Shown here piece after piece: positions 35,897 to 46,064 of a stretch of 64,000 nucleotides of DNA. The notes beneath the pieces were generated by a model. The model did no database searches and was not told the origin of the DNA. It was given only the letters and a program-made list of their open reading frames with translations. A program made the translations under genes and the position numbers. Every line of letters starts with the position of its first letter. Within the stretch, counting starts at the first letter, position 1. Source of the DNA: Anticarsia gemmatalis (taxonomy: Eukaryota > Arthropoda > Insecta > Lepidoptera > Erebidae); the NCBI RefSeq assembly GCF_050436995.1, contig NC_134745.1, forward strand, positions 3,038,001 through 3,102,000, in the 5' to 3' direction.

Positions 35897-36919
35897 GCGT
35901 TATGTTTTATTCAAGGTTTGTTAGTATCATTGGTTACAGCTTTGCGTTGCGTCGATCGTGTGGTAAGACCTTCTTTAAATCGGTTAAGGTGTTTTATGAA
36001 TAAGTAAAACGTTAGTTTGGAGTTATTTATTTGTTGGTTTCAAAAGGTAGGCAACATAATATGCGTAAGGGCAGTGAACATTTTCGTGTGCTTAAGTAAT
36101 AACCGACCAAATAATCTAATTGGTCGTATTTAAATGTTTTGCATTCGATAAGATATCGGCATTATACCTTCTTTCTTTTTCATTAATAATCATATCAATT
36201 AATGTTGGTTATAATGTAGGCGTGTCCGACCTTGACGTCTTCATGAGTATTCATGAAGTTTAAGGTTAAATCAGATTTAAGTAAGCAGTTTCACTTTAAA
36301 CTTGTATGAATTCAAACTTAATAATGCATATTTATAAACGGCTTCCAAAAATAATGGAATGTTTGTGTTTAAAGTAATATAATACATGTGCTTTCTTTAA
36401 AGGTAGACTCAATGTAATTGTTGTGGAACTCTTTTGTTGATGTCCATGAATCAAGATTAATATCCTTGCATGCATAATCACAACGTACTTTTAAATAGTC
36501 ATTGTAATACATTAAATCATAGCCTCAACATTCATTGTTGAAAATTGAGTGCCAATTTGCGGCATCGACGATATCGTCTACAACATGATGGCAAAGATAT
36601 AAAACGATCATAAAATATTCAATAGTATCGACGTTACGGCCAACCGCAGTATTCAGAAAACGGCCCGTTTACATCACGATAACACGTTCAACTTAAACGT
36701 ATGGTGTGAAAATGCTTTCACTTATCATGTTCACCTCATCCTTATCGCAATCATTATCTGCTATTGCTGGCACGACACTATCGGGAGATATGTTTATAAT
36801 TTATCAAAAAACAACGCACTGATACTGATACTGGTATTACTTTAATTTCGTCGAATTTGGATACGAAGTCCGGTTCGAATGTACAATTAAGTCAAAATTT
36901 ACGCTCAGTCATTACTGAC
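35897..36919. other. bunched intron, no gene seen
   Basis: AT-rich; nothing recognised. Confidence 0.5.
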
Positions 36920-37083
36920 CTGTCTAATACGATACTCATGTGTCTGTGTAGATTCGCCTTGAGATCCCTTCGTGTGTACTGCTGTTGGCCGGGCGACGGG
37001 GGCGGTGGCGCGGGTGCCGCGCCCCCGGCCGGTGCTCGTTTCCCTATGAGCACCTTCAACTCCGCCATCAACTTTTGCACCAT
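36920..37083 (-). CDS. bun: bunched alternative first coding exon (MVQKLMAELK...)
   Basis: ATG 37083-37081 opens 54 codons (MVQKLMAELKVLIGKRAPAG, then a Pro/Ala-rich run, QQQYTRRDLKANLHRHMSIVLD) plus two bases of a split Ser codon, then donor GTCAGT. Splicing to 21082 is in phase 2, giving a protein of about 143 residues. An in-frame ATG further up (37185-37183) would add 34 residues. A TATAAAA box lies about 230 bp upstream of the start. The N-terminal helix MVQKLMAELKVLIGK is amphipathic; no known domain. Confidence 0.75.
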
Positions 37084-37188
37084 ACGGACACGAGTGGACT
37101 CAACCGCGCAACGCACACTAGTGAAGACGTACACCTCAATCAATCGCAGCCAACTTGCCAAGAGCCATTGGCGCGGCCGTTGCATACA

Positions 37189-37212
37189 CACGTGACGTCA
37201 CTGCTGCACGTG
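37189..37212. promoter_or_regulatory. bun: E-box / CRE / E-box cluster
   Basis: CACGTG at 37189-37194 overlaps a perfect CRE TGACGTCA at 37193-37200, followed by a second CACGTG at 37207-37212. It lies about 105 bp above the exon start codon, probably in the leader downstream of the TATA box. bHLH (CLK/CYC, Myc or MITF type) and CREB/ATF binding are inferred only from the motifs. Confidence 0.5.
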
Positions 37213-37308
37213 ATAATAAAGCATCGATATCGATACAAGCGTCGTTACAACGCGCGTGCGGGTTCCACACTGTCGGCCGCCGTACGACGCTTTGACCTCG
37301 CCGCCGCT

Positions 37309-37315
37309 TTTTATA
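37309..37315 (-). promoter_or_regulatory. bun: TATA box of the 37-kb bunched first exon
   Basis: TATAAAA on the minus strand in a CpG-rich stretch, upstream of the exon ending at 36920. A TCAAAG initiator-like word follows about 18-20 bp later, a little closer than ideal. Confidence 0.45.
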
Positions 37316-37363
37316 AGTGCCCGATGAGCGCGCAAGGTGGTGTATATGAGACGGAATAAACAT

Positions 37364-39717
37364 GTTTATATTTAGGCGGGATCTTCGGGACGCACGATAC
37401 GCACGCTTTGATACGATTAGATACTCTGCGTTTTTCGCTTTCTAAGTAGTCCGTACAAATGGTTAATTGGCATGACAATCGAATGGAATCCTGACGGCCA
37501 AGGCCGTCAATCGGGCTTTAGCATCCAGTTATGAGCGATTCACTAATTACACAGCAATAAACAATAGCAAATGTAGGTCGTCGGTTGCAGTGGATCACAA
37601 TGGCGGTGAGAGGAAACGGGGTCATACGAGCATTGTTCGGGTTTGAAACGAAGAGTTGGGATAAATAGAACGCTGTTACGCTCCCAAATTGGACCAAGGA
37701 CGGAGCAGATAACGTGATCGTATTAGCATTTGGAATTTACCAGATTATTTCCAGAACGGAATCAGGAAGATTGTGTGACACGATCGTGTAAACAAACACG
37801 TTTGAGAAATTCGAGGTATGTCACCGAGACGAGAATCCTTGAATCCGAAACGCACGAAAAACAAGCTCGGTTCCGTTTCAGTTTTTAAATAATCGACTTT
37901 GAACGTGAATTGTGAGCCGAGTCGGTTCATGGAGAGGTAGAAATAGCACCACCTGACGCCGCCGCAGGAAGTGTGGCCGGCCGAGCACACCACCGACCAA
38001 CCAGACAGCCAGTGAAAATGTAACGTAATTTTTACATGGCGAAATCTAGTTGAATAACTGAAAACGTTTTATTGTAACAGTAATAAATTATTACACAAGT
38101 ACGTACACTTTAGTTTTAATCTCTAATTTAGATTCTCTAACGACATCAAATAAATATGCGGAATTTAGGTAATGGATACTCGGTCAGTTACGTCTGTACG
38201 ATATTTAGGCAACAGTCGCATGCAAGAATAAAAGTGAGTGCCAACGTTTTGCAGGCTGATGAACTTTTTAGAAATCCTTTGTCTCGCTTCGGCGCTGGCA
38301 CAAGAAAAATAAAAACATATGTGGGCTCTTTCGACATAAATGTTCCGAATAGAGATCTGGTTTTCGGCAAGTTGGCCCTTCTCTTGCACTTAAGCAACCG
38401 TTTACAGTTTACAGCTCCGTTTAAAAAGAGAATTTTATTTTCGGAGAAGACGGCTGCATTGCCTGAATTGGATCAAATAATGAGAACGATTAAACTATAT
38501 AAAGATATTTTCGTAATACGTAATACGCGAGTTACGTTTGTTGTGTAGGAATAAAGCATAATAAGTAGATGGAGAGATAAATGGGGGATTGTGTAATTAT
38601 TATGCGGACGCGTAAAGGTATTAATAAATGAGTACGTAGAAGGAACATTGGAGGTTGGGTAGCGCGTGTCCTGCGATAACAACTTTCTCCCAATGAGAGG
38701 GAGCGAGATTAGATTGAGATTATCCGAGCGTAATCATCAGCACGGCTTATAGTTCCTACTCGTAGTCTCGTACACAATCGAGGACAGTGAAGAGGAAGTA
38801 TTGCGAGTTGTTAGACTAATCATTAATTGTAACTTTCTTTATGTCGATCTGGATGTTATAGAAAAATATAGGTTAACTATTATTGCTTATCCAAGTGCGC
38901 GATTCGTGCACCCGATTTCTTTCGATTACTGAACTGACTTATCTATTAGTTGCCATGGGTAGGGGTATTACCATTTTGGTATCTCAAAAAGCCATGCATC
39001 CACACATTGAATACAGCCACGAGCTGTACGTATCTGACAGTGGAGTTCACGCAACCGTGCTTTTAGATTACTTGCTCCCTTTGTTTGTATCCATTTCGTC
39101 GGATGTAATATATTTATGAATTTCACCCAAAGCTTTTGTCCTGCGTCGTTATGGGCTATTAAAGTTTTGTGCACGGTTTGCACAAATTAAAAAGGGGAAG
39201 GTTTATTATGAAAAAACAAAAGACTTGCGACGAAACGGAACAAAAGAATATAAATAAGGAACCGAGTAGGTAGTGACTTTGATACACTTCTAGCTACAAA
39301 ACAATTTGTTGACTGTTTAGGTTTAAAATTCCAAGGAAAATGCATTTGCATTACTAGTGGAACTATCGTAATTGTAATCCGATGCAATTCGTTTCCGGGT
39401 CATGCTTCCTCCACCTACATTGTTGAAATAATCAATGAACAAATGGCAGGGAATGGGAATAACCACCCTGTGTGTATCCATGGCGCCCATCGTGAATAAG
39501 GGTGATGACGTCACCACTGGTAGTACTACAGGACTTGAGTACATCGTAACTGTGTAGATATAATAAATTGCTTGGAACAATTGCTAAAGAAGCCGTACTA
39601 AAGCAGAAAAACAACACGCCCATTCATAAATAAAAACCTTTAGGGCCGAGGACGCGGAAGCTTGACCTAGTTTTAGTATTGGGGTTGGTGTTAGTATCAA
39701 TGCAATGCAGTACTTAC
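37364..39717. other. bunched intron
   Basis: Mostly AT-rich intron without recognised features, apart from a 130-codon plus-strand open frame at 38156-38548 listed separately at low confidence. Confidence 0.45.
38156..38548 (+). CDS. Unrecognised 130-codon open frame, doubtful
   Basis: ATG to TAG, single frame, MRNLGNGYSVSYVCTIFRQQ at the start and KIKTYVGSFDINVPNRDL in the middle. It is longer than most chance frames in this AT-rich DNA. No motif, splice signal or promoter was recognised, and the minus strand is also partly open. It lies inside a bunched intron on the opposite strand. Chance is the likeliest explanation. Confidence 0.15.
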   Translation: MRNLGNGYSVSYVCTIFRQQSHARIKVSANVLQADELFRNPLSRFGAGTRKIKTYVGSFDINVPNRDLVFGKLALLLHLSNRLQFTAPFKKRILFSEKTAALPELDQIMRTIKLYKDIFVIRNTRVTFVV

Positions 39718-39905
39718 AAGTGGTGTTTCAGTGAGTCCTCCAGTGCACTGGACTATGGTTTAAGTGAAGAATTACACTTTAGAACACTTTCGCGGGTCAA
39801 AGTAACGCGGAGGTGAGAGAAAGCGTGCTCTCTGTCCGATGACCGTGTACACACTGGCTGGAGACCCCGAACGTAGTAGTGAGTATGCGCGCGTCCCTAT
39901 TCCCG
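39718..39905 (-). other. bun: Candidate bunched leader exon with its own TATA promoter
   Basis: The exon ends CACCACTT before a strong donor GTAAGT at 39717. About 210 bp upstream is TATAAAG (39935-39929) in a GC-rich block, putting the start near 39905. No ATG occurs between start and donor. The last bases can be read SSALEDSLKHHF in the phase required by the shared exon, preceded by an in-frame TAG. A 30-nt cassette beginning after TCCAG and encoding ALEDSLKHH would also be phase-compatible with the upstream 44475 donor. Confidence 0.45.
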
Positions 39906-39928
39906 ACGTCCTTGTGTGAAAGGGGCGG

Positions 39929-39935
39929 CTTTATA
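39929..39935 (-). promoter_or_regulatory. bun: TATA box of the 39.9-kb leader exon
   Basis: TATAAAG on the minus strand, flanked by GC-rich DNA (GGCGCCACCC before, CCGCCCC after), a typical core-promoter setting. No perfect initiator at 30 bp. Confidence 0.45.
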
Positions 39936-41064
39936 GGGTGGCGCCATGGTAGCACGTCAAGGCAACGCGTCAATCAATATGCGAGATGAGATCCTGGCTA
40001 ATCGTCCAACTGTCACGCATAAAACACTTATTGCTCTATTAAGGTCAGATTTTTTTTATTTCAGGTGTTTTTTTTTGATAAGACGTTGATGCAACTGTTT
40101 GTGCAATTGTAAAAGTGTACGCAACAAGTAAGTCACACGCAACAGGTTTACGTATGCACATCACTGCAGATGCGAATGGCTTTGCGTAACTGTATGATGT
40201 TTATTTTTTCTGACCCTTCACCTTATAAACTTTCCATTCCCTTGGTACTGATGTAAACAAACAAAACGTACGCACAAAAAAGAGAATGACGACATTTTGT
40301 TCTCATTATACGAAGGCATGAAAAATTTATTGTAGGCATTTGTAGCTGCGTAAGATTATTGGAGTACCAAGTACAATATAAGACTCGCATTACTCCTGCT
40401 TTCTTTAAGACCACGTACGGAAATGAACTAAAATAAATTGCAAGATAATTTATGAATTTTCCTTCAGGGTTGAAATAAATTCCTGACAGGAATGTTGAAA
40501 CAAAACAATGTGACAACACCTTCACGTTGGCTAAAGAGCTTAATACTACACTGTCAGATGTGACTCCACCATCTTTAATTCACTTATATTCTCTAAATAA
40601 ATTGCCAAAGAGATGTTCAACAATTTTGAACAAAAAAACGAAAATCAAATTGAAAAATCTTGCAGTTTAAAATACGGTAACCGAATAACGGTGTAGAGTA
40701 TGATATAGTACGTTACGTTACGCAAGCCCAGTTACGTATGCACTTGGTACGGACACGCACTATCTCCTATCATATCAGAACGCATCGTTGCGAGAAACGA
40801 CAGCTGATCGACAGTACATGTCGAGTACCTACTGCAAATTGCTTGGTGATATTTTCATGTTTAATTTTGATCGAAAAATGCTTAGAGAGCTTATCACGTA
40901 TCCCAGTTGACAACTAGTGTACGTCGTGGTTACTATTGAGTACATTGCTGCTTTGGACATAACGTGTTAATCACCGTAGTCTAATGGGGAAAACAGTGTA
41001 CTACATAGTGGATTTCAAATACTTAGTTGTCAACTGAAATGCGTGACAGGCCCCAGATCATTTT
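39936..41064. other. bunched intron, no gene seen
   Basis: AT-rich; a minus-strand frame at 40223-40525 is unrecognised and taken as chance. Confidence 0.45.
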
Positions 41065-41193
41065 GACTTACACCCCGGTTTCCGAGTACTTTTAACGGTT
41101 GTTTATCTATTCAATAGCGTTTTTTATATGAGTTTAAACGCTATTGAATAGATAAACTACCGCTTAATGTACCTCAGAAACCGGGAGTTAGTC
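41065..41193. repeat. Fold-back element (palindromic MITE), 129 bp
   Basis: Nearly the whole element is self-complementary. GTTTATCTATTCAATAGCGTTT (first 20 bases from 41100) pairs perfectly with AAACGCTATTGAATAGATAA and beyond at about 41136-41157. The outer arms pair imperfectly (CCCCGGTTTCCGAGTAC against GTACCTCAGAAACCGGGAG). The loop is about 14 nt. It has no coding potential. The target-site duplication is not clear. Confidence 0.7.
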
Positions 41194-44100
41194 GTGTTTC
41201 CTATACCTTTAGAAGTTGGCTTTCAATATAGAGGAAACCACTTAAAATATTTATATACATTTAGTATCGTTTCAATGATATTTAAATGACATATGACCTT
41301 TCGAAAAAATATCAAACCAATGTTATTTTATTTCCATTTTCATACATTTTTAAGTCGAAGTACTAAATGATATTCTCAGTAAGCACGTGTTGTTCTACAT
41401 TCATTATTTTCACACAATTCCATTAGTCAATGGTAAAACATATGTACTCTATGAAGAAGGTACTTAGAGTCTAACTACAGAACAGTTCTTAAAGGTGAGT
41501 AATTATGTAAATAGAGGAAAAAATATGTTATGTATGTAATTTTTAATTCCGTACAATTGTTTTGTATGGTGAAGTGCACCTGTTTAATGATATTCCAGTT
41601 TATTTAGGTGCTTGGCGAGCTTCTATCTATTCATTTATGTAGGCAAAAAATGTTTTTTGTTTAGGACTAGGGACATAATTTAACACACTTCAACCGGCGT
41701 ACCTACTTCGTACCTACGTTGATATTACTGTAATATTATGGCCCTGTGAAAATCATCATTTTTAGGTTAATGTTCTAACGTGGTTTTGATTGCATGTATT
41801 TCCATATGCAATTTTGAAGGGCACACCTCACATTATAAGGCACGTGCTCATTTCAAAATATTTTTTTTTACTACGCTTAGACATCAAATGCTAACTTCCT
41901 TTGATAGACGGTCCAATTACCTATAATAAATTGTTATATTTAAAACAACTCGTGTAAAACTTTTTTGTAAAGCTTCAAACTTCGACTGGGCATTGTAGAA
42001 TAAAAACTTAGCTATTCCACTGAAGCAGAAGCCGTGAAAAGTGAATTTATTTTTAAATTAATTCAGCGCAAACAGCGTTAATGAACTGTAAAAAATGCTC
42101 TGTTTACTTCGATCAAAACACAGGTTTATGGCAAAAAAGAGATGGAATATAAATCAGACGGAAAAAAATATAATGAGGCTATTGCTCTTGAAACATGATA
42201 CGAAAAAGTAAAAGGAGGAAAAATATAATAACATGCATCTCCGATAACAACATAAATGTGTAGCCAAACAAAATGTAGAATAAGAAATAATGAGTTAGTC
42301 GCGATGATATTGATAATGTAGCACAAATGTGACAAGAAAGGATTGTCGAAAGCATCCCCCGCGTAGATTGATTACGATAAAAATCAACAGACGTGATGTC
42401 GATATGATCTTCGTTTGTTATATAACCGTCCATAAATGTATGAAGAACTTTTATTGTTGTTACGCAATTATTAGTGAAATTCACATGTCTTTCAGAACAA
42501 ATAACTGCCAGGATCCCAGACAATGAAGAGATAATATTTTTTCTGTAAAATTACAATGTTCATAGTGAAATCGACATAGATTAGTGTGCAACCATTAGTG
42601 TGAAATGAAATAAACAAGAGGAATTAGCGCCGGCCGATAGCCTGAGCTAATCTGACCGCAAGGGAGCGGGCGCCACCGAGACTTTCCCTTTTCTTCTTGT
42701 GAAAGTGATGATGCCCGCTGCAACAAAGCAACAGTTTGCATCTAAAATCAACCACCGATCAAAACATCCGCAGCAATGGTGAAAAGTTATGTAAAGCCGT
42801 GTTCAGACCTCGCCGTAAAGCTATCGTAAAAACCAACTATCTAGTTTCGAAGACGTGCAAACAAGCAACATTTTCTGCTAAAGAAATCGAAATTTCATAG
42901 CAACCGCAGTCACGTGCACGTCGATGCACTCGATCAAGTTGCCGGTAAATAGAACGTCAATCTGCTTAGATACGCAAAATGGAAACTCAGAATGTTAATT
43001 GCGAATGCATATATAGAAAACAGTGGCCGAGTAATGCAGATTACCAAGACTATCGATATCAGATAGTGGTCCGAAGACAATGAGTTATCTAGTATATCTA
43101 ATGGGTGCTTATCTACCAAGGACCAGAACAGCTGAACACGAAAACAAAACAAAGCGTACTTTCTAAACGAAGACTTTCTCTTAACAAAGTTCGGCACGGC
43201 AAATGTCCGCCCTTTATTGCCGACAATTAGCAACAGACACTGTGCTATTTATGGCAAAAAGAAAATTATCTAGAGCACTACACGCAGTTGCTAAAAGGCT
43301 TCAACGAGAAATTCCGTAATTGCTTAGTGATAGCCCGCCACCATCAATTATGATATTGCCGGTCAATTTCACTTCACCAAAAACCATAAACATTGAAATG
43401 GTTTATTGTTTCATTGCTGATGATGTTTTATAAATACAATAGGATTGTTTTATTTTACTAAATATCTTAGATGACAACAATTGGGCTTTATAATGTATTC
43501 AAATTGCCATCAAAGCTTAATTTAGGCAGTACTATATTGAAAATAGAAGTGGATCTGAGACGGTAACAATTAGTTGAAAAAAAGTCAACACGGTTTTTTT
43601 GTCAGTCGTGCCAAACCCAGATTGCGATAAAAAACGTAAACATAGGTGTGGACAGTGAACATGACTCGGTTTATGTTAAACTCAAGGTTATTCTGCAAAA
43701 TATTGTATCAAACACTCTTATCTTTCGAGATAAAGACATCAATACAAACAAGCAATTTGTAAATATGTGAAACATTTGATACGACTTTATACTATGATTG
43801 TAAATATTTTTCGTGTCAGGGTACAGTTAAAGCCGAATAGCTGCATGGTCGTTCGACTATTAGCGGCCAATAAGAAAATAACATACGAGCCTTTATATTT
43901 TGTTGCTAACCGATAGTAAACAAGTGATTCTACAGTCCAGTCATTCAGTCAAGGTTGAGCATTGTGTAAAATATAATAACAGTTAATGTTCTCTCAGGAT
44001 CCCCATCTTATTAGTTTTCAATGAGGTTGGGTTTGCGAATAAATGTTATTATTTTAGATAGTTTTACAAGCTCCTTTACCACTTTGCTGGTTACTTAATA

Positions 44101-44474
44101 TCTAGCTACAGATCAAGGGTCAACTACATATATTATTATTACAATATAAATCATGCACTGGCCTTGCAACTTTATATTCTTCATGTCTGCAATTACTTAT
44201 CAGCAGATTAATATCGTTAGATTAATTACACCTGTAGTCTAAGGTCTTTACTGGCGCGAGTGTACAATTTAAAGGTGCAGATAAGTCAAACGTATGTAAT
44301 TTAGGTTTAATTTTTATGATCTAGGCAATTTGTGTTACAAACATTTGCTCTAGAATATCAATATTATCGCAGTGAACACATTACAGCTCATACTTCGTGT
44401 GTTACATAAGAATACAAAGACAAAGCAAATTGACGCATCGACCCTAGTGAGGCTATCCTTCGACTAGGACTCAC
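41194..44474. other. bunched intron, no gene seen
   Basis: AT-rich. A small GC-rich spot at 42625-42690 (GCGCCGGCCGATAG... GGGAGCGGGCGCC) has neither a donor in the right place nor a reading frame. Confidence 0.45.
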
Positions 44475-44617
44475 CCAATAAAATTCTTAATGAAGCAGTA
44501 GACGGCGAACAGCGTCGCGTCATTGAGGCCGAGGTCCGGCTTGATCCTGGGCAGTGCAACGGCCGGCGAGGCTGCGTCGGCCGGTGGGCCGCGCACCTCC
44601 GGCGTGGCCGCGCTCAT
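44475..44617 (-). CDS. bun: bunched most upstream alternative first coding exon (MSAATPEVRG...)
   Basis: ATG 44617-44615 is in a very good context (CCCGCCATGAG). It encodes 47 residues (MSAATPEVRGPPADAASPAV, then LPRIKPDLGLNDATLFAVY and CFIKNFI) plus two bases of a split Gly codon before donor GTGAGT. It fits the shared exon in phase 2, giving about 136 residues. The frame continues open upstream for some 40 codons but without an ATG. The block 44500-44860 is highly CpG-rich, consistent with a promoter. The hydrophobic LFAVYCFIKNFIG stretch is unusual just before the TSC region. Confidence 0.75.
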
Positions 44618-44900
44618 GGCGGGCGCGCCGCGCGGCCGCGTGCCCGACGCGTGCGGAGCGATCGTGACGGCCGGCTCAGCTGGCTCAGCAGTGGGCCCGG
44701 CGGCGGCCGCACCCGCCCCGCATAACACCAACGGCGCTCCCGGCACGCGGCACCGCTCGCACCGTCGCCGGAGCGCGCCAAAACCACCCGCGTGTTACCC
44801 CGCGCGGCGCACGCCTGACACCGACCGGCCGCGATACCCGCACTTATCGATCGCGACGCCGCGTCTGCGCTCTCAAACGTTCTGAACCACTAGGACGGAG
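44618..44900 (-). promoter_or_regulatory. bun: CpG-rich promoter region of the 44.6-kb first exon
   Basis: Very high GC and CpG against an AT-rich background, immediately upstream of the exon on the minus strand. A long plus-strand frame here (44523-44885) is a compositional shadow. No clear TATA box. Confidence 0.4.
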
Positions 44901-45165
44901 ACTTCAGCTCTCAGACGTCCAGCATTAGGAAACCCAAGTAGATCACGAGAAAAAACCAGGGGCAAAAGAGGTACATGCAAACTGACATCATTTGTTTGTT
45001 TGTATAGTAAACAAAGTTTGTTGCGACGCAAAGTTGAGTGATGAGCTGGTCGTGTATAAAGTCGTAGTTAGCACGTGCAGGTCGCGCGTGCGTCTGGTGG
45101 CGCGGCGGCACTCTGACTGGGCGCGCTCGCGCCGCGTGCTCGCCGCCCGCCCGATATCCGCTCAC

Positions 45166-45364
45166 CACACTATCTATACCACGTACATACAACTCACGCA
45201 CAGCCTGCACACCTTCATTTACATTTTGGAGGTATGATAGATAACCATAAACATTGTCGAGATCATCATCTTCATCCAATTCCAAAGTGACCCGGCTCAA
45301 AACTGACTCTCTTACCATTTCTAGATAATGAGGAAAATGAAGAGATGAAATATCAACAGTATTC
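45166..45364 (-). CDS. Exon-like open frame of unknown protein
   Basis: On the minus strand a frame with balanced, protein-like composition reads NTVDISSLHFPHYLEMVRES, then LSRVTLELDEDDDLDNVYG and VNEGVQAVRELYVRGIDSV. It ends at a good donor, GTG then GTGAGC (45165). A possible acceptor AAATCCAG stands at 45365, though its pyrimidine tract is poor. The frame stays open from about 45478 to 44911. The acidic ELDEDDDLD run and helical flanks look real, but I recognise no family. The phase at the donor (0) does not fit the bunched shared exon, so it would be another gene, perhaps nested, or a decayed copy. Confidence 0.35.
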
Positions 45365-45821
45365 CTGGATTTATAGGTGATTTTAACAAATATAAACCAC
45401 CCTTGAAATACGATGAGTAAAGAATTATGATGAATTGCAGAAATGTTAAAACTTTTTGGCAGGCAGATTGGCTGGCCTCAAAAGTTCAAGCAAACTTTTA
45501 AATAAAAGCGGCGATAGTGGCAGACTATTTGTCTGCTTTGTAAATTTGAAAATAAACCGATTCAATTCTAGAGATGACATGACTTTCTTACTAAGACGCA
45601 GTAATTAAACGATCTCGATATTCGTTTATTCTCACCGATAAATATACTCACTGTCAAATCTTAGATAATAAACTTTATTATTAAATATCATCTCATCCAA
45701 TACCTTTAAAACTGACGAACAAAACAAAATTATTACAAAAAGACTACTTTTATTTTTTTGTTATTAATTACAATGACACATGTCGCTGAAGTGTTCAAAA
45801 GTCTCAAAGTAACTGAACACC

Positions 45822-46064
45822 CTAAATATAAGTAGAACCACGGTCAACGTCCGCGTGACGGACTGATGGATAGAGCGATCTGACAAGAAGACAAAAAAAA
45901 CAACTCTCCCACCATCCATCGGAGTCGTTCGTAGCGAAATGACGTAAAAGAGTTTTTGCCATCGTTTCAAGTGGTGCCCGGAATTCGTCTAATGAACTCC
46001 CGGGTCTTCTAACATCTGACCCATTCACCGCAACGCTCCATGAGCGGCGCAACATCGACGACAT
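45822..46064 (-). CDS. Unrecognised 80-codon open frame upstream of the previous one
   Basis: ATG to TAG on the minus strand: MSSMLRRSWSVAVNGSDVRR, then PGSSLDEFRAPLETMAKTLL and RHFATNDSDGWWES. The first two thirds look coding in composition; the rest (CFFCLLVRSLYPS) looks like intron readthrough. A weak donor GTGGGA would cut at DGW. Together with 45166-45364 it could form the start of a two-exon gene on the same strand, but no phase-certain junction was found. Confidence 0.28.
   Translation of the reverse strand: MSSMLRRSWSVAVNGSDVRRPGSSLDEFRAPLETMAKTLLRHFATNDSDGWWESCFFCLLVRSLYPSVRHADVDRGSTYI

Larger units (their letters stand above)
7550..44617 (-). other. bun: bunched / TSC22 domain family transcription unit with multiple promoters
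   Basis: This is the extent of the gene visible here, from the 3' UTR end to the most upstream coding first exon found. Bunched proteins are TSC22-domain leucine-zipper regulators; in flies they act in growth control, follicle patterning and eye development. The shared body is the 52-nt exon 21031-21082 plus the last exon 9146-9361 (17 + 71 residues). Alternative first coding exons end at 25675, 30709, 36920 and 44475. All donate in phase 2, exactly what the 52-nt exon accepts. A fifth first exon (9616-9714) bypasses the 52-nt exon. The very long isoform known in flies is not seen; its N-terminal exon may lie beyond the right edge or be absent. Confidence 0.85.

Noticed and set aside
44523..44885. 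120-codon plus-strand frame
   Set aside because: Compositional shadow of the CpG-rich bunched promoter and exon on the other strand; Ala/Arg/Pro-rich without motifs.
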